From Cellulomonas cellasea (GTDB lineage Bacteria; Actinomycetota; Actinomycetes; Actinomycetales; Cellulomonadaceae), in contig NZ_JAUDBQ010000001.1 in NCBI RefSeq assembly GCF_030372105.1, positions 310,001-374,000 of the forward strand: a stretch of 64,000 nucleotides of DNA, in the 5' to 3' direction. Made by a program: the position numbers and the translations under genes. Under the pieces are notes generated by a model. It did no database searches. It was not told where the DNA came from and saw nothing but the letters and a program-made list of their open reading frames with translations. This document shows, one piece after another, positions 45,929-55,790 of the stretch (position 1 is the first letter of the stretch; each line of letters opens with the position of its first letter).

Positions 45929-46005
45929 ACGGGCAAGGTTACCGGCGCGGGCGGCTTCGGTCGGCGCCGCGGCCTGTGTCTGGCCCGCTGCGCCGAGGCG
46001 AGGGC

Positions 46006-47187
46006 TCAGCCGAAAGCCCGCTGCTCACCGCGGTACGTCGGCGCCACCCGTTCGACCACGTCGCCCCGCACGAGGTGCACCTGGTCGAACCGCTCCATCA
46101 CCTCGCCGGCCTTCGCATGGCGGAACCACACCCGGTCGCCGATCCGCAGGTCCGCCGAGGCCGCGCCCCGCAGCGGGGTCTGCACCTCCCCCGCGCCCTC
46201 GCGCCCGGTGAGCGCGAGCCCGTGCGGCGCGACAGGCCGCGGCAGCCTCGAGCGGCTCGCGGGGCCCGACGCGACGTAGCCGCCACCGGCGACGGTGGCG
46301 AACCCGCGGGCGGGCGCGCGCACCACGTCGAGGCCGAAGTACGCGGCGGGCCGGGGCGCGAACGCCCGGTAGCCGTCGAAGAGCGTGGGCACGTACAGGC
46401 CCGATCCGGCAGTGACCTCGGTGACCACCGGGTCGGCGGAGCTCGTCTCCAGCGACCCGGAGCCGCCCGAGTTCACCAGTTCCAGGTCCCGGCCCAGCAC
46501 CTCGCGCACCGCGCCCAGCACCTGGCTGCGCCGGCGCGCCAGATCGGCCACCGAGGCGTGCTTGACCGCCCGCACGGCCAGGCTCGTGTCCGGCATGCCC
46601 GCGACCTGCGCCTCGTAGAACATCACCCCGCGGATCTCGAGGTCGGGGCGGCGCAGGAGCTCGGCGGCGAGCCGGGCGGCGTCCTGCGGGGTGTGGATGG
46701 GCGACCGCCGCACGCCGAGGTGCGCGGTCAATGGGCCGACCCGGATCCGCAAGGACGCGTCCACGTCGAGGCACACCCGCACGCGCTGGCCGCCCGACGC
46801 CGCGGCGCGCTGTGCCAGGTCGGCCTGGAGCACGTCGTCCACCATGAGCGTCACGGCCGCCGCGGCCACCGGGTCGGCGGCCAGCTCTGCCAGCGCGCCC
46901 TCGTCGACGGTCGGGTACCCCACCAGGACATCGGTGACACCCTCGCTGACCAGCCACAACGCCTCGCGCAGCGAGTAGGCCATCACGCCCGCGAACCCGG
47001 GCCGAGCGAGCACCGAGTGCAGCACCTCGCGCACCCGCACCGACTTGCTGGCCACCCGCACGGGAACCCCCGCGGCCCGCCGGACGAGGTCGTCGGCGTT
47101 GGCCTCGAGCGCGTCCAGGTCGACCACGGCCAGCGGGGCCGGCAGCCCCTTGGTCGCGGCGTCGAGCCGCGTGCCGAGCATGCTCAT
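46006..47187 (-). CDS. PLP-dependent amino acid deaminase/aldolase (D-threonine aldolase-like)
   Basis: A 393-residue fold-type III PLP enzyme. The N-terminal alanine racemase-like barrel has [19 protein letters not shown] and PLP lysine in [13 protein letters not shown]. The second domain ends with [20 protein letters not shown], typical of D-threonine aldolase/D-serine dehydratase-like enzymes, with possible metal ligands His and Cys near the C-terminus. The exact substrate is open. It sits downstream of MFS, TetR genes and near a D-arabinono-lactone oxidase homologue. The latter pairing seems common in actinobacteria. Confidence 0.85.
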   Translation of the reverse strand: MSMLGTRLDAATKGLPAPLAVVDLDALEANADDLVRRAAGVPVRVASKSVRVREVLHSVLARPGFAGVMAYSLREALWLVSEGVTDVLVGYPTVDEGALAELAADPVAAAAVTLMVDDVLQADLAQRAAASGGQRVRVCLDVDASLRIRVGPLTAHLGVRRSPIHTPQDAARLAAELLRRPDLEIRGVMFYEAQVAGMPDTSLAVRAVKHASVADLARRRSQVLGAVREVLGRDLELVNSGGSGSLETSSADPVVTEVTAGSGLYVPTLFDGYRAFAPRPAAYFGLDVVRAPARGFATVAGGGYVASGPASRSRLPRPVAPHGLALTGREGAGEVQTPLRGAASADLRIGDRVWFRHAKAGEVMERFDQVHLVRGDVVERVAPTYRGEQRAFG

Positions 47188-47319
47188 TGCACTCTCCCGG
47201 GTGTCGGGGGCCGCGAGGACCCGCGCGGACCGGCGGCGACGGCGGTGTGGTGCTGCGGCGGCGCCTGTGTGGCGCCGGCGGCCAGCGCATGCCGGGTCGT
47301 GCCCTGCATCATGCCCCGG

Positions 47320-48600
47320 TCAGGTGGCTCCCGGGGAGGTTCCGGCCCGATCGGGCGGGCCGATCTGCGCGATGTCGCCCGCGGGCGGCGCCGGCGGGGC
47401 CGTGGCTCGACGGCGTGCGCCGAACGCGGGCGCCAGGGCCACGATGACGAGGGCGAGCACCAGGGGCACCGCGAACCCGATCCGCAGTGACGAGCCGACC
47501 CCGATGGCTCCGACCAGCACGCCGCCCAGCACCGCGCCGACGTAGTTGAAGCCGTTGAGCCGGGCCACGACGGCGTCGGCGTGCTCAGGCGCCAGGGCGC
47601 CCGCGGCCGCGAAGCTGAGCGGTGCGATCGCCCCCAGGCCGAGGCCGGTGAGCGCGAAGCCCGCCACGGCGACGGCGGGCCCGGGCGCGAGGACCACCCC
47701 GAGCAGCCCGAGGGCGCCGGTGAGCCCGGCGACCCGGACCACGGCGACCTGGCCCCAGCGCCGGACGGCGAGGTCGCCGAGCAGCCGCGACAGCAGCGTC
47801 GTGGCCAGGTACGCGGCGAGCCCGAGGGGCGCCAGGTCGGCGGCGCGCAGGCCGTCCTGCAGGTAGATCGTGCTCCAGATCTGCGCCGCGGAGTCCACCA
47901 CGAAGTAGGCGACGACAGCCGCGCCCAGCAGGAGGATCCCCGACCAGGGCACCACCGTCCGCGCGGCGTGGCGCTGCTCGGCGGTGGGGCCGATGGGCAG
48001 GTCGTGCGCGCGCCACCCGTCGCGCAGCACGCTGAGGGCGACGAGGGCGACGAGCACGGTGACGACGGGGATCGCGAGCTGCTGCGCCAGGTCGAGCGCC
48101 TCATAGGCGATCACCACGAGCGCGCCCGCGATCGCCGCCGCCGACCACGCCGCGTAGAAGCCGGTGAGGATGCTGCGCCCGTAGGCCCGTTGCAGCGCCA
48201 CCGCCTGCATGTTGGTGCCGGCGTCCACGAGGCCCAGGCCCAGCCCGTACACCCCGAATCCCGCGAAGAACAGCGCGAGGCCCGGGGCGAGGGCGATCAT
48301 CAGCACCGCGAGCGCCACCGCGCCGAGCCCGGCGACCAGCACCGCCCGGCTGCCCGGCCCGCGCGCGATGCGGTCGGCGACCACCGTGCCGGCCCCGGCC
48401 ATCACACAGATGCCGAGCGTGACGACTGTGACGACGCCGTCGTCGATGCCGAACCGCTCTTTGAACCCCGGCAGGCTCGCGACGAGCACCGCATACGCCA
48501 GGCCCTGCGCGCCGAAGGCCATCGCCACCGCGCGCCGGGCCGGGCGGGCGCCCGCCGGCGGATGCGAAGCGTCGCGCGAGCCGCCGGGGTCCGTGGTCAC
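47320..48600 (-). CDS. MFS transporter
   Basis: A 426-residue transporter with 12 apparent membrane helices. It begins with a polar 25-residue stretch, then AVAMAFGAQGLAYAVLVASL. The motif A-like segment after helix 2 is ADRIARGPGSRAVLVAG. A central loop (about 205-225) separates the halves. Substrate not known; it resembles sugar-proton symporters or efflux pumps of the FucP-like kind in its Gly-rich helices. The ATG overlaps the TetR stop (ATGA), so the two are co-translated and the regulator probably controls it. Confidence 0.85.
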   Translation of the reverse strand: MTTDPGGSRDASHPPAGARPARRAVAMAFGAQGLAYAVLVASLPGFKERFGIDDGVVTVVTLGICVMAGAGTVVADRIARGPGSRAVLVAGLGAVALAVLMIALAPGLALFFAGFGVYGLGLGLVDAGTNMQAVALQRAYGRSILTGFYAAWSAAAIAGALVVIAYEALDLAQQLAIPVVTVLVALVALSVLRDGWRAHDLPIGPTAEQRHAARTVVPWSGILLLGAAVVAYFVVDSAAQIWSTIYLQDGLRAADLAPLGLAAYLATTLLSRLLGDLAVRRWGQVAVVRVAGLTGALGLLGVVLAPGPAVAVAGFALTGLGLGAIAPLSFAAAGALAPEHADAVVARLNGFNYVGAVLGGVLVGAIGVGSSLRIGFAVPLVLALVIVALAPAFGARRRATAPPAPPAGDIAQIGPPDRAGTSPGAT

Positions 48601-49298
48601 GCGTGCGCGCTCACGGGCTCCACGACACCGGGGATCACGGGGCCGTCCACCGGCTGCACCGTCGCCAGCGGGGCCGCTGCCGGCTGGGCCTCCACCGGCT
48701 CCCCGAACTCGACGGTCTGGGTGGCGAGGTACTGGGCGAATCTGCGCAGCCCCTCGACGGTGGCCTCCTCGTCGCCGTCAACGAGCCAGGCGAGGGCGAA
48801 GCCGTCCACTGTGGCGACGACGGTGCGGGCGAGGCTGGACCGCGGCACCGCCCAGCTCACCTGGGCGCCGTGCTCGATGCGCTCGAGGAACAACTCGACG
48901 GCGCCCCGGGAGCCGCGGTACTGGTCGGTGGCGACCTGGTTCAGCTCGGAGTGGCGCAGCGACGTGGTGGTGAGCTCGTAGCTGAGGAGCTGCGAGCCAC
49001 GGTTGTCGCGGATTCCGCGCCAGAGCCCCTCGACGGCGAGCTCGAGCACCGTGGCCAGGTCCGCGTCGGGCGGGATCGCCGCCTCGGTCATGGCGAGGTT
49101 CTGCGCGGTGATGGCGTCGGCCACCGCGCGCAGCAACTCGTCCTTGTCCTGGAAGCAGTAGTGGACGACGCCGAGCGACACCCCCGCCTCCGCGGCGACT
49201 GCGCGCACGGTGGCGGCGTCGATGCCGTCTCTGCTGGCGACCGCCAAAGCAGCCTGGATGAGTTGCTCACGCCGCTCGGCGACTGGCAAACGATTCAT
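48597..49298 (-). CDS. TetR-family transcriptional regulator
   Basis: A 233-residue regulator. The N-terminal DNA-binding domain has LIQAALAVASRDGIDAATVR and recognition helix EAGVSLGVVHYCFQDKDELL. The C-terminal ligand domain is helical with a Pro/Val-rich tail. The ATG is preceded by GGGGGG at 8 nt. It is coupled to the MFS gene and divergent from the FAD oxidase, and a 25-bp inverted repeat lies in the shared promoter. A role in repressing both directions is inferred. Confidence 0.9.
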   Translation of the reverse strand: MNRLPVAERREQLIQAALAVASRDGIDAATVRAVAAEAGVSLGVVHYCFQDKDELLRAVADAITAQNLAMTEAAIPPDADLATVLELAVEGLWRGIRDNRGSQLLSYELTTTSLRHSELNQVATDQYRGSRGAVELFLERIEHGAQVSWAVPRSSLARTVVATVDGFALAWLVDGDEEATVEGLRRFAQYLATQTVEFGEPVEAQPAAAPLATVQPVDGPVIPGVVEPVSAHA

Positions 49299-49376
49299 GG
49301 TTGGTTCCCCCCCGGAAATCCGCCGCGTGGTCTCGCACCGGCCAGTGCGAACTGCATCCACGCGCCCCCTTGCCTC

Positions 49377-49447
49377 ATTTCAACGGCGGTCATGACAATA
49401 GTCAAGGGAAACAGGCACTTGACTTGGACGGCCGCCCAGAATGAAGG
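49377..49447. promoter_or_regulatory. Mirror-image divergent promoters with 7-bp inverted repeat
   Basis: AGTCAAG (49400-49406) and CTTGACT (49418-49424), 11 nt apart, each contain a TTGACT -35 facing outward. Rightward: -35 49419-49424, 17-nt spacer, -10 TGAAGG (49442-49447), then ATG 7 nt later. Leftward: -35 49400-49405, 17-nt spacer, -10 TGAAAT (49377-49382). The symmetric element may also be the TetR operator. Confidence 0.55.
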
Positions 49448-49454
49448 TCTGATC

Positions 49455-50786
49455 ATGACCACGGGCACCGAGCAACTCCGCTGGCAGAACTGGGCGCGCA
49501 CCGAGTCGGCGCAGCCCGTGCAGGTCGCCCACCCCCGCGACCTCGAGCATCTCGTCTCGATCGTGCGTTCGAGAGGCGGGCTGCGCGTGCGCGCCATCGG
49601 CGCCGGGCACTCCTTCACCGGCGCGGCCGTCACAGACGGCATCCAGATCCGGATGGACGCCCTCAACCTGCTCGAACGCGTCGAGCCGCAGCCTGACGGG
49701 ACCACGCACGTGACAGTCGGCGCGGGCATCCGGCTGCACGCGCTCAACCGGGTCCTCGCCTCCTGTGGGCTCGCGATGCGCAATCTCGGCGACATCGACC
49801 GGCAGACCCTCGCCGGGGCCATCTCCACCGGGACGCACGGCACCGGGTCGCGCCTGGGCGGGCTCGCCACCCAGGTGGTCGGCGTCCGGCTCGTCACCGC
49901 GCAGGGCGAGGTGGTCGACGCCTCGCCCACACATCGGCCCGAGCTCTTCGAGGTGGCCCGGCTGGGTTTGGGAAGCGTCGGCATCCTCGCCGCGATCACA
50001 CTGGCGGCGGTCCCCGCTTTCCACCTGCGCGCGGTGGAGGCCCCGTTGCCGCTCGACGAGGTGCTCGAGCGTTTGGACGGACCCGACAACCTCGTCGAGG
50101 GCAACGACCATTTCGAGTTCTACTGGTTCCCGCACACCCGCCGCGCGCTGACCAAGAGCAACAACCGCACATCTGCCGACGCCGGGCCGCGACTGCACCC
50201 AGTGCGCGGATGGGTGGACGACGAGCTGCTGTCGAACGGCGTGTTCGCGGCCACGAACCGGCTCGCCGCGGCGGCGCCCGCGCTCACCCCCCGGATCAAC
50301 CGGATCGCGTCGCGCGCGTTGAGCGCCCGCGACTACACGGCGCCCTCCCCCGAGGTGTTCGCCTCCGCCCGCCGGGTCCGCTTCCGGGAGATGGAGTACG
50401 CCGTCCCCCGGGAGCGGCTGCGCGAGGTGCTCGCCGAGATCGACTCCTGGATCTCCGCCTCGGGCGTCAACGTCCCGTTCCCGCTCGAGGTGCGCTTCGC
50501 GGCGGCCGACGACGTCTGGCTGTCCACCGCGCACGGTCGCCCGACCGCCTACGTCGCCGTGCACCAGTACCTGCGCCTGCCCTACGGCCGGTACTTCCAG
50601 GCCGTCGAGCGGATCATGGCCCAGGTGGACGGCCGCCCGCACTGGGGCAAGCTGCACTGGCTGGGCGCCAGCCGGCTCGGCGAGCTCTACCCGAGGTTCG
50701 CCGACGCCTGCGCGGTGCGCGCCGACGCCGACCCGGACGGCGCGTTCTCGAACGAGTACCTGGACCGCGTGCTCGGCCCCGTATGA
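49455..50786 (+). CDS. D-arabinono-1,4-lactone oxidase-like FAD enzyme
   Basis: A 443-residue VAO-family oxidase. The FAD-binding domain has VRAIGAGHSFTGAAVTDG (His may bind FAD covalently) and TLAGAISTGTHGTG. The substrate domain ends near GRPHWGKLHWLGA, the HW-x-K motif of the aldonolactone oxidase group. It probably oxidises a sugar lactone or related sugar acid with O2 or another acceptor. The ATG stands 7 nt after a -10-like element. The neighbouring aldolase, MFS and TetR genes may form one module with it. Confidence 0.88.
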   Translation: MTTGTEQLRWQNWARTESAQPVQVAHPRDLEHLVSIVRSRGGLRVRAIGAGHSFTGAAVTDGIQIRMDALNLLERVEPQPDGTTHVTVGAGIRLHALNRVLASCGLAMRNLGDIDRQTLAGAISTGTHGTGSRLGGLATQVVGVRLVTAQGEVVDASPTHRPELFEVARLGLGSVGILAAITLAAVPAFHLRAVEAPLPLDEVLERLDGPDNLVEGNDHFEFYWFPHTRRALTKSNNRTSADAGPRLHPVRGWVDDELLSNGVFAATNRLAAAAPALTPRINRIASRALSARDYTAPSPEVFASARRVRFREMEYAVPRERLREVLAEIDSWISASGVNVPFPLEVRFAAADDVWLSTAHGRPTAYVAVHQYLRLPYGRYFQAVERIMAQVDGRPHWGKLHWLGASRLGELYPRFADACAVRADADPDGAFSNEYLDRVLGPV

Positions 50787-50890
50787 CTCCCGCGTCGCCC
50801 CTGGCCAGCCGATTCCTGACCGTGGGGACGGGAACGCCCAGCAGGCGGAATGCGCAAGACACGGCGCGCCACGGCGTGCTTGCCTGAGCC

Positions 50891-51832
50891 ATGAGTCGAG
50901 CAGTGGTCGCGGAGGCCTACGGCGGGCCCGAGATCCTCGCCGTCATCGACGAGCCCGACCGGCCGCCAGGCCCCGGCGAGGTCCTGCTGGAGGTTCGGGC
51001 GGCGGGGGTCAACCCTGCCGACTGGAAGGGCTACTCCGGCATGTGGGGCACGAACCCGAGACGGCTGCCCATCCGGCTCGGCTACGAGGTCGCCGGGGTC
51101 GTGCTGGACGTGGGCCCCGACGTCGACGGCCCGGCAGTGGGTGACGAGGTGGTCGCCTGGCCGGTGGCCGGTGGCTACGCCGAGCGCGTCGTCGTGCCCG
51201 CGAGGGTCGTCGCCCCCCGGCCGGCCGGGCTCAGCTGGGCGCAGTCCGCCGGGCTGCTGCTCTCCGGCGCGGCCGCGACGCACCTGCTCACCGCCACCCG
51301 GACAGGCGCCGACGACGTGGTGCTGGTGCACGGGGGGTCCGGCGGCGTGGGCCGGCTGGCCGTGCAGCTCGCCGCGCTGGCGGGCGCGCGCGTCGTGGCC
51401 ACAGCCGGCCCCGCCGCGCATGACGACCTGCGCCAACTCGGGGCGATCCCCGTGGCCTACGGCCCCGGGCTGCTCGAGCGGCTACGCGCCGTCGCCGCGC
51501 AGACCGGCCCGTTCACCGCGGCGCTCGACACCGCCGGGACGGACGAGGCGTTGGACGCCTCGGTGGCGCTCGTCGCCGACCGCAGCCGGATCGCGACGAT
51601 CGCCGCGTTCGACAGGGGCGCCGAGCTCGGCATCCAGGTGCTCGGCAACGGGCCCGACGCCGATCCCGGGGACGACATCCGCGACGCCGCGCGCGCCCAC
51701 TTGGCCAGGCTCGCAGACGAGGGGGTGCTGGACATCAGGGTGGCGCGCACCTACCCGCTCGACGACGCGGGCCGCGCCCATGAGGACAGCCGCAGCGGCC
51801 ACGCCCGCGGCAAGCTGGTGCTGATTCCGTGA
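50891..51832 (+). CDS. NADPH:quinone oxidoreductase-like MDR protein
   Basis: A 313-residue zinc-independent medium-chain dehydrogenase. It begins MSRAVVAEAYGGPEILAV, with AAGVNPADWKGYSGMW, LGYEVAGVVLDVGPDVDG and the nucleotide site VVLVHGGSGGVGRLAVQLAA. Typical of the qor-like group. The substrate is unknown. It lies 104 nt after the lactone oxidase gene on the same strand. Confidence 0.9.
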   Translation: MSRAVVAEAYGGPEILAVIDEPDRPPGPGEVLLEVRAAGVNPADWKGYSGMWGTNPRRLPIRLGYEVAGVVLDVGPDVDGPAVGDEVVAWPVAGGYAERVVVPARVVAPRPAGLSWAQSAGLLLSGAAATHLLTATRTGADDVVLVHGGSGGVGRLAVQLAALAGARVVATAGPAAHDDLRQLGAIPVAYGPGLLERLRAVAAQTGPFTAALDTAGTDEALDASVALVADRSRIATIAAFDRGAELGIQVLGNGPDADPGDDIRDAARAHLARLADEGVLDIRVARTYPLDDAGRAHEDSRSGHARGKLVLIP

Positions 51833-51839
51833 CCGCCGG

Positions 51840-52145
51840 CTAGTCCTGCGCGGGCCGTTCCCGCAGCCGGGCCAGGTGGTCGTCGGCGGGGGCGGGCGCG
51901 GTGGCGACGTCCTGCGCGGTGAGCACGCCCGCCTGCTGCTCGTCCAACTCGGTCAGCCCGATGATCGTGGCCTCCAGCACGTCGACGGGGATGCGCACCC
52001 GGAGCCGGACCCGCGGTGGCCCCTCGCGTCGCGGCAGTGGCGTCGGCTGGCTCCGCAGCTCCCCGGTGGGCGTCGGGCCGCTCGGCCCTCGGAGCGCTCC
52101 CACACGGGAGTCCGCGCGGGGCGGGGGGCGGTGCGTCGTCGTCAC
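51840..52145 (-). CDS. Small hypothetical protein
   Basis: A 101-residue reading frame from a GTG. The N-terminal half is Pro/Arg-rich and probably disordered; the C-terminal half reads VRLRVRIPVDVLEATIIGLT, ELDEQQAGVLTAQDV and looks like a real small domain. TACCGT lies 8 nt before the GTG (possible leaderless start). No family recognised. The start is uncertain and the N-terminal portion could be shorter. It converges with the quinone reductase gene. Confidence 0.45.
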   Translation of the reverse strand: MTTTHRPPPRADSRVGALRGPSGPTPTGELRSQPTPLPRREGPPRVRLRVRIPVDVLEATIIGLTELDEQQAGVLTAQDVATAPAPADDHLARLRERPAQD

Positions 52146-52252
52146 GAACGGGGACGGTACCGGACAATTGCCCGCACATGCGAGGCCTGGAATCGCCACG
52201 CCCGCCGTGGGACACTTCCCGGCCGGTCTGGGGTCCCGCCGCCGGGACCGGC

Positions 52253-52774
52253 TCAGCCGGTGGCCACGACCAGCGCCGTGGCGATGGCCGCCACACCCTC
52301 GCCGCGGCCCGTCAGCCCCAGCCCGTCGCTGGTGGTGGCGGACACCGTCACGGGGGCGCCCGCTGCCGCCGACAGCGCGGCGGCGGCCTCGGCACGGCGC
52401 GCGCCCAACCGGGGCCGGTTGCCGATCACCTGCACCGCGACGTTGCCGATGGCGAAGCCCGCCTCGCGAACCCGTCGGGCGGCCTCGGCGAGCAGCACGG
52501 AGCCGGACGCGCCACGCCACTGCGGCTCCGACGTGCCGAAGTTGCTGCCGAGATCGCCGATGCCCGCCGCCGAGAACAACGCGTCGGCGGCGGCGTGGGC
52601 GGCCACATCGGCGTCGGAATGACCCTCCAGCGGCCGCTCCCCCGGCCAGGCCAGGCCCGCCAGCCACAGCACCGCGTCGGGCGCCGGATCGACCGCGTAG
52701 GCGTGCACGTCGACGCCGATGCCGGTGCGCGGGAGCACCACCCGGGGGGTCCCGTCGGTGGGGTGCTGGCTCAT
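52253..52774 (-). CDS. ispF: 2-C-methyl-D-erythritol 2,4-cyclodiphosphate synthase
   Basis: A 173-residue enzyme of the MEP isoprenoid pathway. The metal site is at [11 protein letters not shown] and [20 protein letters not shown]; the [13 protein letters not shown] segment and C-terminal [15 protein letters not shown] are typical. The ATG overlaps the ispD stop (ATGA). Works after IspD and IspE. A homotrimer in other bacteria. Confidence 0.95.
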   Translation of the reverse strand: MSQHPTDGTPRVVLPRTGIGVDVHAYAVDPAPDAVLWLAGLAWPGERPLEGHSDADVAAHAAADALFSAAGIGDLGSNFGTSEPQWRGASGSVLLAEAARRVREAGFAIGNVAVQVIGNRPRLGARRAEAAAALSAAAGAPVTVSATTSDGLGLTGRGEGVAAIATALVVATG

Positions 52775-53568
52775 CTCGAGTCTCCGTCCTGCTGCGGGGG
52801 CCGGCCGGCGAGCACCAGCCCGGCGACGGCCAGGTCCCACGGGGTGGTGATCTTGGCGGCGTCCGCGTGGCCCGCGACGACCCACACGGGCTCGCCGAGC
52901 TGTTCGACGAGCCCGGCGTCATCGGAGGCGGCGACCGCCTCGTCATGCGCGCGCCCCCGCCCGGCGGCGTGGGCGCGGTCGAGGAGCTCGCGGGCGAAGC
53001 CCTGCGGCGTCTGCACGGCGCGCAGCTCCTCGCGGGCGACGGTCTCGACGACGGGCCAGCCCTGCGTGTCGCCCGACCCGGGGGCGTCGTCCTCGTCGAG
53101 GCCGACGCGTTTGATGGTGTCGGTCACCGCGAGCGCCGGGACCACGGCGCCGTGGCCAGCGCGCACGGCGCCGATCACCCGCCGCACCACGTCCGCGGGG
53201 ACGAGCGCGCGGGCGGCGTCGTGCACCAGCACGACGTCGACGTCGGGCGGCAACACGGCCAGGCCCGCCGCGACGGAGCCCTGCCGGGTGGAGCCGCCGG
53301 CGACGACGTCCAGCCGGGTCTCCGCGAGGGGCCCGTCGAGGCCAGCCGCGCGCAGCGCCTGGTGGAACTCCGGGAGCCGGTCGGCGGGCGCGGTGACGAC
53401 CACCCGCTCAAGCCGGTCGGCGGGGGCAGCGCCCCTGGCGCCCTCGAGGATCGCCCGGACCGCGTGCACCACCAGAGGTGTCCCGCCGAGCGGCGCCAAC
53501 GCCTTGGGCAGCGCATGCCCGAGCCGACTGCCGCTCCCGGCGGCAGTGACGATCGCCGCCACGCTCAT
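52771..53568 (-). CDS. ispD: 2-C-methyl-D-erythritol 4-phosphate cytidylyltransferase
   Basis: A 265-residue nucleotidyltransferase of the MEP pathway. The nucleotide loop [21 protein letters not shown] is standard, followed by [28 protein letters not shown] and [12 protein letters not shown]. The ATG at 53568 gives the normal N-terminus. A small gap of 34 nt separates it from carD; the order carD-ispD-ispF is conserved in actinobacteria. Confidence 0.95.
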   Translation of the reverse strand: MSVAAIVTAAGSGSRLGHALPKALAPLGGTPLVVHAVRAILEGARGAAPADRLERVVVTAPADRLPEFHQALRAAGLDGPLAETRLDVVAGGSTRQGSVAAGLAVLPPDVDVVLVHDAARALVPADVVRRVIGAVRAGHGAVVPALAVTDTIKRVGLDEDDAPGSGDTQGWPVVETVAREELRAVQTPQGFARELLDRAHAAGRGRAHDEAVAASDDAGLVEQLGEPVWVVAGHADAAKITTPWDLAVAGLVLAGRPPQQDGDSR

Positions 53569-53602
53569 CGCGGGACCCCGGATGCTGCGACGACGGACGC
53601 TG

Positions 53603-54085
53603 CTACGACGCCAGGACCTCGTCGAGGATGGCCTCGGCCTTCTCCTCCTCGGTGTGCTCCGCGAGAGCGAGCTCCGAGACGAGGATCTGGCGGGCCTTCG
53701 CGAGCATGCGCTTCTCACCGGCGGAAAGGCCGCGGTCGGCATCCCGACGTGAAAGGTCGCGGACAACCTCGGCGACCTTGATCACGTCACCGGAGGCGAG
53801 CTTCTCGAGGTTGGCCTTGTAACGGCGCGACCAGTTCGTCGGCTCTTCTGTGTAAGGCGCGCGCAGCACCTCGAATACGCGGTCCAGGCCCTCCTGGCCC
53901 ACGACGTCACGAACGCCCACGAGGTCGACGTTCTCCGCCGGAACCTCGATGGTGAGGTCCCCTTGGGCGACCTTCAGCTTGAGGTAGAGCTTGTCCTCGC
54001 CGCGGATGGTCCTCGTCTTGATCTCTTCGATCAGCGCTGCACCGTGGTGCGGGTAGACAACCGTCTCCCCAACAGTGAAAGTCAT
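53603..54085 (-). CDS. carD: CarD-family RNA polymerase-binding regulator
   Basis: A 160-residue transcription factor that binds the RNA polymerase beta subunit and stabilises open complexes at rRNA and other promoters. The N-terminal RNAP-interaction domain reads [20 protein letters not shown]. The C-terminal helical domain contains [20 protein letters not shown] and the DNA-contacting tryptophan. Normal length. ATG 54085 is chosen by homology; the frame upstream has a second Met without support. Confidence 0.96.
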   Translation of the reverse strand: MTFTVGETVVYPHHGAALIEEIKTRTIRGEDKLYLKLKVAQGDLTIEVPAENVDLVGVRDVVGQEGLDRVFEVLRAPYTEEPTNWSRRYKANLEKLASGDVIKVAEVVRDLSRRDADRGLSAGEKRMLAKARQILVSELALAEHTEEEKAEAILDEVLAS

Positions 54086-54324
54086 CTGAAGGTGTCCCCT
54101 TTCGCGGTGATCCATCTTATCACGGGCAAAAATGGCCCTCCCCAGCCGCTCCAGTCATTTGCGCAGGTCAAGCGACGCGCACAGGCGAGAGGCGCCGAGA
54201 GAGGTGCGACACACCACTAGGCTGTCGGCAGGGACCTTCGTCCCAGTCGTCTCACGAGTCGCCCAGCGCCTTCCCAGCACGGCCCCAGCACCGCCCCAGC
54301 ACCGTCCTGCCCCGAGGAGTCACA

Positions 54325-54888
54325 GTGGTCCGCGTCACGTCCGTCCGTCGCCGGTTCGCCCTCGTCGGCGCTGTCGCGCTCGTGAGCGCAGGGCTGGCCG
54401 GGTGCTCGGCGACCAACGAGATCACCACGCAGCTCGACTACGCGGCATCCGACGGGGTGCGGGCCACCCTCGGCGACGTCACAGCGGAGAACCTGCTGAT
54501 CATCACCGCGGGCAAGGGCGAGGAGGGCGCGCTGCAGGGCGCGTTCACCAACCGCGGCAGCGCCGACGTCGACGTCACCCTGACCACCGAGGACGACGTC
54601 GAGCTCGCCTCCGTCCCCGTCGCGGCCGGGACCACAGTGCTGCTGGGCGGCACCCGCGGCGAGGTCGTCACCTTCACCACCCCGGTGGCGCCCGGCGCCA
54701 CCCTCCCGGTGACGCTCAGCTCCGGGGCCGCCGGCACCGAGGCGCTCTCCGTCCCGGTCCTCGACGGCACGCTCTCGGAGTACACCGACCTCGTGCCCAC
54801 CGCGACGCCCAGCGCCACGGCCACCGCGACGCCCAGCCCCACGGCCACGGAGACGGCGACGGAGACGGCGACGCCCACCGCCGGCTGA
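54325..54888 (+). CDS. Putative lipoprotein with Thr/Ala-rich tail
   Basis: A 187-residue lipoprotein: signal with RRR then lipobox SAGLAGCSA. The mature domain (about 30-150) is beta-rich (NEITTQLDYAASDGVRATLG, GAFTNRGSADVDVTLTTEDD) and resembles actinobacterial DUF-type lipoproteins often found beside carD. It ends in a low-complexity TATATPSPTATETATETA tail. GTG start with GAGGAG 5 nt upstream. Divergent from carD. Confidence 0.78.
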   Translation: MVRVTSVRRRFALVGAVALVSAGLAGCSATNEITTQLDYAASDGVRATLGDVTAENLLIITAGKGEEGALQGAFTNRGSADVDVTLTTEDDVELASVPVAAGTTVLLGGTRGEVVTFTTPVAPGATLPVTLSSGAAGTEALSVPVLDGTLSEYTDLVPTATPSATATATPSPTATETATETATPTAG

Positions 54889-54910
54889 GCCGCCAACCCC
54901 GTCCATGCCA

Positions 54911-54941
54911 GAGGCCCCACGACGCATCGTCGTGGGGCCTC
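54911..54941. terminator. Bidirectional terminator between lipoprotein gene and pstB
   Basis: A perfect 14-bp stem (54911-54924 with 54928-54941) and CAT loop. Both genes converge on it, 23 nt after one stop and 14 nt after the other. Confidence 0.88.
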
Positions 54942-54954
54942 TCGCATCGCCCAC

Positions 54955-55734
54955 TCAGCCGAAGCGGCCCGAGATGTAGTCCTCGGTGGCCTTCTGCCGC
55001 GGCGAGGAGAACATCGTCGCGGTGTCGTCCAGCTCGATGAGCCGGCCGGGCTCGCCGGTGCCGGCGATGGTGAAGAACGCGGTGCGGTCCGAGACTCGCG
55101 CGGCCTGCTGCATGTTGTGCGTGACGATGACGATCGTGTACTCGGCCTTGAGCTCGGAGATGAGGTCCTCGATGGCGAGGGTCGAGATGGGGTCGAGCGC
55201 CGAGCAGGGCTCGTCCATGAGCAGCACCTGCGGGCTGACGGCGATGGCGCGGGCGATGCACAGGCGCTGCTGCTGGCCGCCGGACAGGCCGGCGCCGGGG
55301 CGGTCGAGGCGGTCCTTGACCTCGTTCCACAGGTTCGCGCGGCGCAGCGACGACTCCACGAGGTCCTGCGCGTCGCCCTTGGAGATGCGGCGATTGTTCA
55401 GCCGCACCCCGGCCAGCACGTTGCCGGCGATCGACATCGTCGGGAACGGGTTGGGGCGTTGGAACACCATGCCGACCTGGCGGCGCACGGCCACGGGGTC
55501 GATGTCGCGGCCGTACAGGTCGACGCCGTCGATCTCGACCTTGCCCTCGACGCGCGCGCCCGGCACAACCTCGTGCATGCGGTTCAGCGTGCGCAGGAAC
55601 GTCGACTTGCCGCAGCCCGACGGGCCGATGAACGCGGTCACCGAGCGTGGCTCGATGGACATCTCCACGTCCGCGACGGCCCGGAAGGCGCCGTAGTAGA
55701 TGTTGAGGTCCTTGACCTCGATGCGCTGTGCCAT
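54955..55734 (-). CDS. pstB: Phosphate ABC transporter ATPase PstB
   Basis: A 259-residue ATPase of the Pst importer. It begins [20 protein letters not shown]. Walker [20 protein letters not shown], signature [16 protein letters not shown] and Walker [21 protein letters not shown] are diagnostic for PstB. ATG 55734 has GGAAG 5 nt upstream. Last gene of pstSCAB. Confidence 0.98.
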   Translation of the reverse strand: MAQRIEVKDLNIYYGAFRAVADVEMSIEPRSVTAFIGPSGCGKSTFLRTLNRMHEVVPGARVEGKVEIDGVDLYGRDIDPVAVRRQVGMVFQRPNPFPTMSIAGNVLAGVRLNNRRISKGDAQDLVESSLRRANLWNEVKDRLDRPGAGLSGGQQQRLCIARAIAVSPQVLLMDEPCSALDPISTLAIEDLISELKAEYTIVIVTHNMQQAARVSDRTAFFTIAGTGEPGRLIELDDTATMFSSPRQKATEDYISGRFG

Positions 55735-55790
55735 CGGTGCTTCCTGTCGTGTCCGGGGGGCGGGTCCGGGGGATGTGGTGGGGGCGGCCA

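Noticed and set aside
47188..47319. Short frame between the aldolase and MFS genes
   Set aside because: The possible frames continue from the MFS gene in a shifted phase and have no start signal or family likeness.
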